NCBI RefSeq assembly: GCF_012489685.1
Contig: NC_080045.1
Span: forward strand, 13,479,648 to 13,543,647
Source: Lotus japonicus
Taxonomy: Eukaryota > Streptophyta > Magnoliopsida > Fabales > Fabaceae
Direction of reading: 5' to 3'
DNA: 64,000 bases
In this document: in pieces, positions 34,324-44,245 of the stretch
Layout of the letters: each line of letters starts with the position of its first letter
Position numbering within the stretch: position 1 is the stretch's first letter
Notes under the pieces: generated by a model
The model's database searches: none
Seen by the model: only the letters and a program-made list of their open reading frames with translations
What the model was told of the DNA's origin: nothing
Made by a program: the position numbers and the translations under genes

Positions 34324-35514
34324 TCAACGCTTAGCGGTAAAAGCAAGTTCAGACGTGTTGCACACGCTACGGGGTGACGAAGGGTATATTATACTAAAAT
34401 GAGAAAGAATGGTTAGAAAGTTACCATCGTTCTTGCGCTCTCTTCTGACTAATCCATCAGCTCCCTCGTCGCACAAGACATAGGCTCTTCCCCGTGCAGT
34501 AGGATGTCTTCCCCTCACCGTATGCACAGATGGCTCAACCTTGGTTATATTGCAATCCTTGGCTTGATGCCCTGGACGGTTGCAGTTGAAACATAGAGGT
34601 CTCCTTTCTGGACAGTTGTTAGTGTAGTGCCCCACCTTCTTGCACCTGTAACACGTCACTCCTTGACCCGAAGTCTTGTTTCCTGTTCCTCTGGTAACAT
34701 TTATGGGCTTATACTGCCCCGAGGTAAAACCTTCCGCCACAGGACGTTGATACGGCTTCTTCTGTCGGAATCTCTCTATCCCATGATTATTTTGAAAGTT
34801 CGACCTCATTGGTCCCCCAGTGCCTGTTCTATTCATCCTCTTGTTCTTCATAAGTTCAACTTCTGTTGCCTTTTCAACCAAAGCTTGGAAACGCATAATT
34901 CCCAATGGCCTCACAGAGTCCTCGATATCTGGCCTCAGTCCATTGACGAAACGCTTACACATGTAGCGCTCATCGACATGGTCGGTGAAAAATTGGAAGT
35001 GTTTGGCCAAAGACTCCAATTTAGAAGCAAATTCAGGTACAGACATGCTCCCTTGTCGGAGTGTCAGAAACTGTGCCTCCCGCTCGTCCCGAGCACTAGT
35101 TGGAAAATACTTTTCCAAGAATGCAGTTCGAAAGGAGTTCCAATTCACCTCCACGTCGTTAGCTTCCATAATTCCTCGGGTACCCTTCCACCAGTACTCA
35201 GCATCGCCCAGCAGCAGATAAGTTGCCAGGCCCACCTTAGACCCTTCAGCAGTCTGCAGTACTTCGAAAATCTTCTCAATCTCTTGGATCCATAGATCCG
35301 CATTGTCTGGGTCAGTCCCGCCCGTGAACTTGGGTGGATCCTGCCTTCTAAAATCATTCAGTCCCCTGTTCTGGTCTAGGGCTAACTCCCTCTCACGCTT
35401 ATGTCGCTCACGTTCAGCCTTGTCAGCACGCCACTGAGCGTTCTCCACTGTTTGATTTGTCATTGCCTGGGCCACAGCAGTCATTGCTCCAGCGAGTTGA
35501 TTCATGTTCACCAT
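34324..35514 (-). CDS. gypsy gag protein, left copy
   Basis: An intact 396-aa minus frame. The capsid region reads RGLNDFRRQDPPKFTGG, AEYWWKGTRG, FLEKYFPTSA and [20 protein letters not shown], closely parallel to the Tekay-like gag at 11583. Two CCHC knuckles follow (CYRCKKVGHYTNNC, CFNCNRPGHQAKDC). The frame ends shortly after, where a full element would enter protease, with an unrelated ~40-residue tail. Gag should assemble particles and bind RNA. Its uninterrupted frame in an element lacking pol suggests retention under selection or very recent origin. Confidence 0.93.
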   Translation of the reverse strand: MVNMNQLAGAMTAVAQAMTNQTVENAQWRADKAERERHKRERELALDQNRGLNDFRRQDPPKFTGGTDPDNADLWIQEIEKIFEVLQTAEGSKVGLATYLLLGDAEYWWKGTRGIMEANDVEVNWNSFRTAFLEKYFPTSARDEREAQFLTLRQGSMSVPEFASKLESLAKHFQFFTDHVDERYMCKRFVNGLRPDIEDSVRPLGIMRFQALVEKATEVELMKNKRMNRTGTGGPMRSNFQNNHGIERFRQKKPYQRPVAEGFTSGQYKPINVTRGTGNKTSGQGVTCYRCKKVGHYTNNCPERRPLCFNCNRPGHQAKDCNITKVEPSVHTVRGRHPTARGRAYVLCDEGADGLVRRERKNDGNFLTILSHFSIIYPSSPRSVCNTSELAFTAKR

Positions 35515-35708
35515 GTTCTCTGTTCGTTAAGTAGACAGTCAGTACCAATCACAAGATAGTATTATGCATAGCTATACAATATGATTAGGCAGCAACTTCA
35601 ATCAATTTAAAGCGAAAATCGCTTGCAGACAATCAAGGTTTTACTCTTTGCAGAGTCACACAACCTAGCACAGAAGACCTATTCCCCAACAACTCCCGAA
35701 AGACTCGA

Positions 35709-35727
35709 CCGTGCTCTGATACCACAA
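35709..35727 (-). promoter_or_regulatory. Primer binding site, left internal
   Basis: Read on the minus strand, ttgtggtatcagagcac follows the middle LTR: initiator tRNA-Met PBS. The identical site for the right internal is at about 39007-39025. Confidence 0.88.
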
Positions 35728-36078
35728 TGTAACACCCCGATTTCGGTGGCGTCACTTTAGTAACCAAAAGTAAACTTAATGCGGAAATACGTGAATATTT
35801 TTTTTTTCGATATAATAACTAAGACAAGTTTTCGGAAAAGGAAATTTTCCTCCTCCTCCCCTATAGGGCTCGGCCACTTTTGGTAATTGTGGGGCTCGAT
35901 TTTTCTTCGATCAAACTTGATTCTTATGCTTTCATAAGCCGTAACTAAGGGTATTCTGAACTCGGAAAAATTATCGGATCAAAAACTGTCGCAGGGGTAT
36001 TTTGGTCATGATTTTTAACTTAGGAAAAGTCAAAGGATTTTATTCACTAAGCATAAGCTTAAAAACTTGGGTCTTACA
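35728..36078 (-). repeat. Gag-only element, middle LTR with 1.16-kb deletion
   Basis: Only the first ~300 bp and last ~45 bp (+ orientation) of the LTR remain. At the junction (about 36020-36041) a 22-nt segment is the exact reverse complement of LTR positions 32631-32652. The TATA region is gone, so this LTR cannot act as the usual promoter. Confidence 0.92.
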
Positions 36079-36098
36079 TTACTACCCTCCAAAAAGAA
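36079..36098 (-). promoter_or_regulatory. Polypurine tract, right internal
   Basis: Second copy of the tract ctttttggagggtagtaa (minus strand), now adjoining the deleted middle LTR. Confidence 0.75.
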
Positions 36099-36142
36099 AG
36101 TTTCGACCTCGAAACTTAAGGGTCAGTAAAAAGTTCTGGATA

Positions 36143-36361
36143 TTATTCCTTGATCTTTTCCTCTAATACCCATATAGCACCGTCCGTGTCTTTGTTCCAA
36201 ATAACTTTCACTAAAGCACTCTGCTTTCCCTTCGATTGTTTCACTCTTCTAGTCCCAATGCTGACCGACGGCGTCTCAAAAGACATATCGTCTTCTAACT
36301 CTCTGTTATCCGGTTTGACCACTTGCGTCGGGTCTCCATTGGAAATAGTATTTGTTGGCAT
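36143..36361 (-). pseudogene. pol C-terminal (chromodomain) remnant, right copy
   Basis: Same as the left copy, with an identical amino-acid sequence. Its conservation reflects the recent duplication and not necessarily selection. Confidence 0.82.
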
Positions 36362-37621
36362 TCGTGCAATCGCACAACCTTAACCATTTGCTCCTTTGCT
36401 TTTGTTCGTCCAAAATACTGATTAGAAACTCGGTACATCTCTATGGTCCGGAGTGAATGCTCAACTTGAGTCTTAATACCTCGGGCATCACAAGACTCAT
36501 TCCCTTTAACATTAACTTATCAACAACTTATAAGCTAACCTTCATCTTAATATCTAACAATTCATTATTATCGTCTTCGTCCTCAAAACCTTCCTCACTC
36601 AAACCAACTCAAACTTACTGAAATCTCTAACGCTTTGCATAAATCGAGTCTTATCCTCTAGAAGATCAATTCATAACTGTACCTCAAAGGTCATAACTAG
36701 TCATTTTATCATCCGATCCTCCAACCTTCTGAGGTTTAACTACTATCACCACCACATCCCTTATTCATACATGATTTTCAACCCCCCTAAGTCAATCTTA
36801 ATCATAGGATTCTTATTCAACTGAGCAAAAATTCACTTGCTAACTCTAGCATGCATCACCGAAATCCATGACAAAATTCCATTCACTATTAGACTCTGAG
36901 TAGCTTGTCCAAATATGATGACTTCAAGTACTCATCTTAATGCTAACACTTTCTTTCTTGTAACTTGATTACCATCTCGTCGATAAACTTCTCAATCTCC
37001 CAATCAAATTATGACAAACTTCAAGTCCTACATACTTATGACAAGAATTAATATACTTAAGACCTAAACCTTTTCCAAGTTCTGGATCTCTGATGCTCGG
37101 TAACTCTTCAACATTTCCTAAAAGAATATTCCTCTCTTCAAACTACAACTCCTTCGCAAGGAAGACAAATACTTAATGAGAACTTTTTCCTCCCATACTC
37201 AACTAATCTTCGATCAACTCAAGTTAATCTTACCAATCCTTCTATCAAAGTCCATATCCAGCTGTGATTCCGAATATCACCCCCTCAATATTAAGTTGAT
37301 CAGGCCTAATACATCGAAGGTGGGAATTTAGAAAAAGCCCACTGGAACAGTCAATGAGTTCCTATCATCCAGTAGTCGCAAATATCTTGATATTAAATCT
37401 TCAATGATGTCGCTACGGAACTACACACTCTCGACATCATACGTATACTATCCATGAGGAATCTCACTGAGATTCATTCTTCAGCTTCTACCTTCCTTAT
37501 AATCGCATCGGCGCAATACTACTTTCTAGGCTTAGTGGGTTATTCTAAACCTCGTGTAACTTCTATAGTGGAAACACGAGTAGTAGTCAAATAAACTTTT
37601 GTAGGTGTAATAACTATAAGG
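36362..37621 (-). other. Non-coding middle of the gag-only element, right copy
   Basis: Counterpart of 33064-34323, differing at only a few positions (for example gtagcagtc versus gtagtagtc). Nothing coding recognised. Confidence 0.6.
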
Positions 37622-38812
37622 TCAACGCTTAGCGGTAAAAGCAAGTTCAGACGTGTTGCACACGCTACGGGGTGACGAAGGGTATATTATACTAAAATGA
37701 GAAAGAATGGTTAGAAAGTTACCATCGTTCTTGCGCTCTCTTCTGACTAATCCATCAGCTCCCTCGTCGCACAAGACATAGGCTCTTCCCCGTGCAGTAG
37801 GATGTCTTCCCCTCACCGTATGCACAGATGGCTCAACCTTGGTTATATTGCAATCCTTGGCTTGATGCCCTGGACGGTTGCAGTTGAAACATAGAGGTCT
37901 CCTTTCTGGACACTTGTTAGTGTAGTGCCCCACCTTCTTGCACCTGTAACACGTCACTCCTTGACCCGAAGTCTTGTTTCCTGTTCCTCCGGTAACATTT
38001 ATGGGCTTATACTGCCCCGAGGTAAAACCTTCCGCCACAGGACGTTGATACGGCTTCTTCTGTCGGAATCTCTCTATCCCATGATTATTTTGAAAGTTCG
38101 ACCTCATTGGTCCCCCAGTGCCTGTTCTATTCATCCTCTTGTTCTTCATAAGTTCAACTTCTGTTGCCTTTTCAACCAAAGCTTGGAAACGCATAATTCC
38201 CAATGGCCTCACAGAGTCCTCGATATCTGGCCTCAGTCCATTGACGAAACGCTTACACATGTAGCGCTCATCGACATGGTCGGTGAAAAATTGGAAGTGT
38301 TTGGCCAAAGACTCCAATTTAGAAGCAAATTCAGGTACAGACATGCTCCCTTGTCGGAGTGTCAAAAACTGTGCCTCCCGCTCGTCCCGAGCACTAGTTG
38401 GAAAATACTTTTCCAAGAATGCAGTTCGAAAGGAGTTCCAATTCACCTCCTCGTCGTTAGCTTCCATAATTCCTCTGGTACCCTTCCACCAGTACTCAGC
38501 ATCGCCCAGCAGCAGATAAGTTGCCAGGCCCACCTTAGCCCCTTCAGCAGTCTGCAGTACTTCGAAAATCTTCTCAATCTCTTGGATCCATAGATCCGCA
38601 TTGTCTGGGTCAGTCCCGCCCGTGAACTTGGGTGGATCCTGCCTTCTAAAATCATTCAGTCCCCTGTTCTGGTCTAGGGCTAACTCCCTTTCACGCTTAT
38701 GTCGCTCACGTTCAGCCTTGTCAGCACGCCACTGAGCGTTCTCCACTGTTTGATTTGTCATTGCCTGGGCCACAGCAGTCATTGCCCCAGCGAGTTGATT
38801 CATGTTCACCAT
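37622..38812 (-). CDS. gypsy gag protein, right copy
   Basis: Also intact at 396 aa and nearly identical to the left copy. Differences noted by eye include S to A in the AEG(S/A)KVG segment, V to E in ANDxEVNW, R to G before GTGNK and N to K in the first zinc knuckle (CYRCKKVGHYTNKC). The zinc ligands C-C-H-C are unchanged. Being next to the promoter-bearing 5' LTR, this copy is the one more likely to be translated. Confidence 0.93.
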   Translation of the reverse strand: MVNMNQLAGAMTAVAQAMTNQTVENAQWRADKAERERHKRERELALDQNRGLNDFRRQDPPKFTGGTDPDNADLWIQEIEKIFEVLQTAEGAKVGLATYLLLGDAEYWWKGTRGIMEANDEEVNWNSFRTAFLEKYFPTSARDEREAQFLTLRQGSMSVPEFASKLESLAKHFQFFTDHVDERYMCKRFVNGLRPDIEDSVRPLGIMRFQALVEKATEVELMKNKRMNRTGTGGPMRSNFQNNHGIERFRQKKPYQRPVAEGFTSGQYKPINVTGGTGNKTSGQGVTCYRCKKVGHYTNKCPERRPLCFNCNRPGHQAKDCNITKVEPSVHTVRGRHPTARGRAYVLCDEGADGLVRRERKNDGNFLTILSHFSIIYPSSPRSVCNTSELAFTAKR

Positions 38813-39006
38813 GTTCTCTGTTCGTTAAGTAGACAGTCAGTACCAATCACAAGATAGTATTATGCATAGCTATACAATATGATTAGGCAGCAACTTCAAT
38901 CAATTTAAAGCGAAAATCGCTTGCAGACAATCAAGGTTTCACTCTTTGCAGAGTCACACAACCTAGCACAGAAGACCTATTCCCCAACAACTCCCGAAAG
39001 ACTCGA

Positions 39007-39025
39007 CCGTGCTCTGATACCACAA
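39007..39025 (-). promoter_or_regulatory. Primer binding site, right internal
   Basis: ttgtggtatcagagcac on the minus strand directly inside the right LTR; this is the PBS that would be used by a transcript of the dimer. Confidence 0.88.
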
Positions 39026-40532
39026 TGTAACACCCCGATTTCGGTGGCGTCACTTTAGTAACCAAAAGTAAACTTAATGCGGAAATACGTGAATATTTTT
39101 TTTTTTCGATATAATAACTAAGACAAGTTTTCGGAAAAGGAAATTTTCCTCCTCCTCCCCTATAGGGCTCGGCCACTTTTGGTAATTGTGGGGCTCGATT
39201 TTTCTTCGATCAAACTTGGTTCCTATGCTTTCATAAGCCGTAACTAAGGGTATTCTGAACTCGGAAAAATTATCGGATCAAAAACTGTCGCAGGGGTATT
39301 TTGGTCATGATTTTTAACTTAGGATTTTCAAAACTGAAATCCCAAAAATAAAATTTTGCAGGGACGTCACCAACGACGTTTATGACAACTAATCCTACTA
39401 GCACTAAGCTAAGGCGATAGTTTTCAGCCTAAAGGTTGAAGCTTTACTCCAAAAACTCCAAAAATGGGTATTTTAGGCTAAAATTGATTCCGGCGGAATT
39501 CCGGCGACATAACGGAAAATCTAATCCGGCAGAAGTGATCTTGGGCACATAAAGAAGAGGTTTAGAATCAGAAATGAAAGATTCGGGATAGTTTTGCAAA
39601 AACCCATAAACTATCAGCTCAGAAAAGTCTACAGAAAAGCTATGGAAAAAGCGATCAGAGGTAAGGATTAGCGACTATACCTCGAAACCTTGAAGTAGCA
39701 ACTGATTGATCGACGATCACGCAAGAATCGAACAAAAGCTCTTCTTCCTCCTCTCCTCTCAAACTCGCGGCCTCCTTGGTGAAAATGGGTAAGATATTTG
39801 TTTTTTTCTCATTTCTTGGCTATATATAGAGGTTGGCAAAACGCGGTAAAATGAAAGTTTCGCGAATCTGATTTTTCTAGCTTCATTCTCCATGAATTCT
39901 AAGATAGGTTTTGGCGAAAGAATTCCAAAACTAAAATGAGGTCTCCTTGTATTTTTAGTCACTAATGCATAATCGGTATAAAACTATTTTACCCAATAAG
40001 TTGCTTTTTGCATCGAATGTCGGAATGGAAAACTTCCTTCTGAAGAAAGATTGAAACATCAAGAGAAATGGGTGTACGCGTGTAGAATCTTCATTTGATG
40101 TTCCGAATAGAAAAAGTCTTCATTGTCGGTTGATTCTAGGGTTTTGAAATACCAGGGTTTCGGTTTCGGCAAACTTCCGATGATTGGAATCGGACGTTCG
40201 TAGATCCTAGAGTTTCGCCTCGAAACGATTTTGATATATGGAAAAAGAGAAGTTCTAACATTTCTCTGAAGATTTTTGGAATTAACTTCCATCGGCCTAT
40301 AAGTGAAAACTAGCTATATACTAGGGTTTCTGACCTAGGTTTAAGCGTATAACGATCGTGCTATAACTTAAATCGACTTCGATAAAATCCTTTGACTTTT
40401 CCTGAACTTTCTCCTTCATAAATCTATTTCATTTGACAAACTCTTGTTCAGGTTTCCTTTCACAATACATCAACCCTAATCGTGAATAAGATTTTATTCA
40501 CTAAGCATAAGCTTAAAAACTTGGGTCTTACA
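39026..40532 (-). repeat. Gag-only element, right (5') LTR
   Basis: Full-length LTR with TATA at about 39818-39832 (minus orientation). As the 5' LTR of the dimer it is the only promoter-bearing LTR able to drive transcription through both internals. Confidence 0.93.
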
Positions 40533-41165
40533 TAGCTCAAGGGGCCTTGTTGTAGATACCACATTCTTTGCTTTAAAAGGCTTCTTGGTGAATTTTCCCT
40601 TCTGACAAGCTTCACACAGAGCCTCTGATGAGTACTTCAGACGAGGCAATCCTCTGACGAGATTTAGCTTGCTAAGTTGAGAGATTTTTCTGAGACTTGC
40701 ATGTCCTAGACGTCTGTGCCAGATCCATTGCTCATCATTAACTGACATGAGACACTTGACCTTCTGAGATAGCAGTTCAGAGGATCTGATTTTGTAAATA
40801 TCATTTTTCCTTTTCCCAGAAAATAAAACAGATCCATCTGTCTGACTAACAGCTTTGCATCCGGTTTGATTGAAGATCACATCGTATCCTTTGTCAGCAA
40901 TTTGGCTTATGGAAAGCAAGTTGTGAAATAATCCTTCCACCAGAAGTACATCATTGATAACTGGAATTTTTCCATCTCCTATGGAACCTTTTCCAATAAT
41001 TTTTCCCTTCTGGTTTCCTCCAAAGCCAACGTCTCCTCCTGACTTAAGCGGTGTCAGTTCTTGGAATATAGACCTTATGCCCATCATGTGTCGCGAGCAT
41101 CCACTGTCCAGGTACCATGACAGGTGTCTTAACTGAGCTGCATAAGATGTCTGCAACAGGAATAA
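40533..41165 (-). pseudogene. Sirevirus protease and GAG-pre-integrase region
   Basis: The aspartic protease active site WYLDSGCSRHMMG is at about 41085-41125 on the minus strand. NLLSISQIADKGYDV and the GAG-pre-integrase zinc region follow (WIWHRRLGHASLRKISQLSK, ALCEACQKGK). It stops at the gypsy insertion, in ...TTRPLEL. The frame resumes at 31269; counting codons with one TSD removed gives a continuous frame. The upstream gag frame is offset by one. Confidence 0.88.
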
Positions 41166-42936
41166 TTTTTGTTTTAGGTACCCATATCTTGGGTCCTTTC
41201 TTGTTAGTTTTCCCAGAAGTTCTTGGAACTTTGGGTGCAACAGGAGGATAATGCATAGGAACCTGAGTATAGTATCTAGACATGTCAAGTTTGAACTTTC
41301 CCTTTGGTTTCACCACCTTTGGTTTAACCTTCTCTGGAATGACCGTGCCAGCGGGAACGAAATGCTTATGCAATGGTTCGCGTTTGGGCTCAGATGACTT
41401 ATCTTTCATGGATTGAAAGTAGCCAAGGCCACTGTTCCCATTTCTGCTCATGCCATAGATCATTGAAGCCATAAGACTTCTGTATATGCCCTTTGCAAGG
41501 AACTTTTGAAACGCTTTCTCATATTTTGTCTCATACTTAACATCAGATGATGCAAGTTGATCTTCTAACACATCATTTTTAGCACGAAGAACAACATTGT
41601 CATTGACAAGAATATAGTTTTCATCCATGAGTTCAGAGACTGACTTCTCATGAACTTCTGAAGAACTGGTTTTAGCAGCATACTTCTTTTTAAGCTCTTT
41701 ATGCTTATTTAGCAAAATATCATGTTTCTTCATTATTTCAGATAAAGCAGTTCTTAGCTCAGATAGAGAAAAGTCAGAGAATACCTCATCATCATTCTCA
41801 GAGTCTAAATCATCTTCTGAAGCTTCAGCATCTCTGCTAGTGGTAGCCATTAGAGCCTCCACAGCTTCATCTTCTTCTGACTCAGCTTCTTCTGAATCAG
41901 TTGCATCAAAGGTTATGAGGGCTTTCTTCTTGAAGACTTTTCTAGGTCTCTTGTCCTTCTTAAGCTTAGGACAGTCACTCTTGTAGTGCCCAGATTCCTT
42001 GCACTCGAAGCAAGTGACTTCCTTTCCAGATGATTTCTTCTGACCAGATGAAGATTCATATCTTCCTGAACTTCTCTTTGGTCCTTTTCCCTTGCTATGT
42101 CTGTTCTTCCAGAGTTTTCTTAGCCTCTTTGTGAAGAGAGACAGCTCTTCATCATCAGACGCATCTGATAGCTCTTCAGATGAATTTTCTTCTTCTGCCT
42201 AATAGGCTTTTACTTTGTCAGATTTTGACTTAAGAGCAATTGACTTGCCTTTCTTTTGAGGCTTGTCTCCTTTGAGTTCAATCTCATGGCTTCTGAGATG
42301 ACTCACGAGCTCTTCTAACTTCAACGAGTTCAAATTCCTGGAGAGTTTCAGGGCAGTGACAAAAGCTCTCTACTCCTTAGGCAAACTTCTGATAATCTTC
42401 TTGACATGATCACCAGTAGAGTAGCCCTTGTTTAGCACTCTGATTCCAGCAATCAGAGTTTGAAACCTTGAGTACATCTCCTCAATGGTTTCACCAGATT
42501 CCATCTTAAACTGCTCATATTGTTGTATGAGAGCAAGAGCCTTGGTTTCCTTGACCTCTTCATTTCCTTCATGTGTCATGACCAAGGAGTCAAAAATGGA
42601 TTTAGCAGCTTCTTTGTCAGAGATCTTCTCATACTCAATGTATGATATTGAGCTGAATAGCATGGACTTCGCCTTGTGATGATCCTTGAAACGCTTCTTC
42701 TGAGCGTCAGTCATTTCAGAACGGGGGATCTTCACTCCTGAAGCATCTACTGGATCAGTATAGCCTTCAATGACCATATCCCAGAGATCTGGGTCAGTGC
42801 CAAGGAAATAGCACTCTATTCTATCTTTCCAGTACTCAAACTTTTCACCATCAAAGATTGGTGCTCTGAGTTGATTGTTGTTGTTGTTGTTGTCAGCGGA
42901 AGTATTGGCTTGGGCCATGATTTGTTTTTCACACAA
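41165..42936 (-). pseudogene. Sirevirus gag, with two in-frame stops
   Basis: Translation probably begins at the ATG at 42918 (MAQANTS). The capsid-type N-terminus follows (APIFDGEKFEYWKDRIECYF; later ETIEEMYSRFQTL and IIRSLPKE). A CCHC knuckle (CFECKESGHYKSDC) lies at about 41972-42013, and an acidic serine-rich stretch follows (DSEEAESEEDEA; ASEDDLDSENDDE). TAG codons interrupt the frame at 42370-42372, where the tryptophan after LPKE is expected, and at 42199-42201. The frame shifts by one near 41165, just before the protease. Gag would form the virus-like particle; this copy cannot make a full-length one. Confidence 0.87.
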
Positions 42937-42979
42937 GGTTCTGGATCACTGAACACTGTTAGGTGTTAAAATCAGAACC

Positions 42980-42995
42980 GGAGCTCTGATGCCAA
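42980..42995 (-). promoter_or_regulatory. Sirevirus primer binding site
   Basis: Read on the minus strand, ttggcatcagagctcc follows directly after the 5' LTR. It resembles the complement of initiator tRNA-Met (tggtatcagagc), with one substitution. Confidence 0.8.
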
Positions 42996-42996
42996 T

Positions 42997-44240
42997 TGAA
43001 GGTGCGAAAAACACTAGAAAGGGGGGGGGGGGTTTGAATAGAGTTTTTGAATCTCGGGTATACTTTTAAGCTTTTTCAAAACTCAAAGATAAAAACTAAG
43101 TGCTGAATAATAGGAAGTAAAGCACACGAGTATTTTATCCTGGTTCACTTGAGATAAAAGCTCAAGCTAATCCAGTCCACCTGTGAAGGTGATTTCTTCC
43201 TTCTTCTGATGAAGGCAATCCACTAAAATCAATGAGTGTTACAACTGCACTTTGCAACCTGCTAAGTGACTAACAATACACTGATTTTCTCACTAGTATC
43301 CTCTTAAGAAGCTGATCTACCGATCCTCTTAAGACTAGCTAAATACTGAATCAGCCTTGATTCAGTCCTCTCAAGATCCGACCAACCTTGGTCTCTTGAT
43401 GAACTTTACAAAATGTGTAAAAGGTTTCGGGTTTACAATAAGTGCTTCTAACAAGCGAATAGTAAACTCAGAAGTTTAAGAACAGTGAAGAAATAATGCT
43501 AAGAGAATGGTTCGTATGTGTTGAATATTTTCAGCAAAGTTTCTTCGCTTCTTTCTTCTTTCTTCAGCCTTTATATACTCCAAGACTTGTGATGTAGCCG
43601 TTGCTAGGGTTTTTCCGTTGGAGTGGCAATTCTGTAATATCAGACTGCTAGGCTGTACAAGGTAGGTGGCGGACAGACTGAGACTTGTACGATGTTGTAC
43701 TGTGATAGCGACCTGTCCTCTCACCGGTTGACTTGAGATCAAGAAGCTTCAGATGAATGTAGGTGAAGCTTCTGATCATGGTCAGATTGAAGCTTGGAGT
43801 CTTCTGACCATGCAACTTCTGCTTCTGAACAAGTTCCTCAGAACTTCTGATCGTCAGAGCTAGAATAGCTTAGGTCTTCAGAACCAACTTCTTGCAAGTC
43901 TTCAGAACTTGAGTCTACTGCTTCTGGACCGTTCCACTGGAACATCTGGTCTTCAGAACTTCTGACTTGAGTTCTTCAGATCTTCTTGAGAGCTTCCATC
44001 TTCAGAACTTCTGAAGTATTTGCCACTGTTCAGAACGAACATGGTAGGATAATGAGCTCTCTTTTTAGTAACCCTTGGTTCTTCTTCTTCTGAACGAATA
44101 GGCTTGGGTCAGATTCAGAACCTGTTTGTCACAGCTTAAAAAGACAAACGTTAGGGTACCACAATTGTTCATCATCACAAACCTTAATTGTAATCATCAA
44201 AACATAGAGATTCAACCACTGATCAAACCTTGATCTTACA
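42997..44240 (-). repeat. Sirevirus 5' LTR
   Basis: Same ends as the 3' LTR and about 99% identical. It carries the promoter (TATA at about 43567-43580, minus orientation) and the same cluster of cttcagaac/agaacttctga motifs (43700-44120). The G-run at 43021-43032 is 12 long. Confidence 0.92.
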
Positions 44241-44245
44241 CCCAC

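Larger units (their letters stand above)
31275..40532 (-). mobile_element. Tandem dimer of a gag-only Ty3/gypsy element
   Basis: Structure, left to right: LTR 31275-32780, internal 32781-35727, deleted LTR 35728-36078, internal 36079-39025, LTR 39026-40532. A single TSD pair, tagct (31270-31274 and 40533-40537), encloses the whole. Both internals are 2947 bp and almost identical. Each has a PBS, gag, a ~1.2-kb non-coding stretch, the chromodomain end of pol and a PPT, but no protease, RT, RNase H or integrase core. This is the organisation known as TR-GAG (terminal repeats with gag). The outer LTRs differ at about seven positions. Confidence 0.93.
18389..44240 (-). mobile_element. Complete Sirevirus (Ty1/copia) with nested insertions
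   Basis: Minus-strand order: 5' LTR 42997-44240, PBS about 42980-42995, gag, protease, integrase, RT, RNase H, env-like ORF, an extra ORF, repeated PPTs and 3' LTR 18389-19628. The 5-bp target duplication cccac lies at 18384-18388 and 44241-44245. Two later insertions sit inside it: the solo gypsy LTR (21162-25586) and the gypsy dimer (31275-40532). Without them the element is about 12.2 kb. I noticed around ten differences between the two ~1.24-kb LTRs (about 99% identical), so it is young. It is not autonomous now because gag and the env-like ORF carry stops. Confidence 0.93.

Noticed and set aside
34320..34440. Splice donor at the gag end of the gag-only element
   Set aside because: A gtaact sequence is present after cgatg but no convincing acceptor or downstream frame was found.
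34627..35295. 222-codon + strand frame opposite gag (and its twin at 37925-38593)
   Set aside because: It is antisense to an intact gag with zinc knuckles and conserved only because gag is; no family resemblance of its own.
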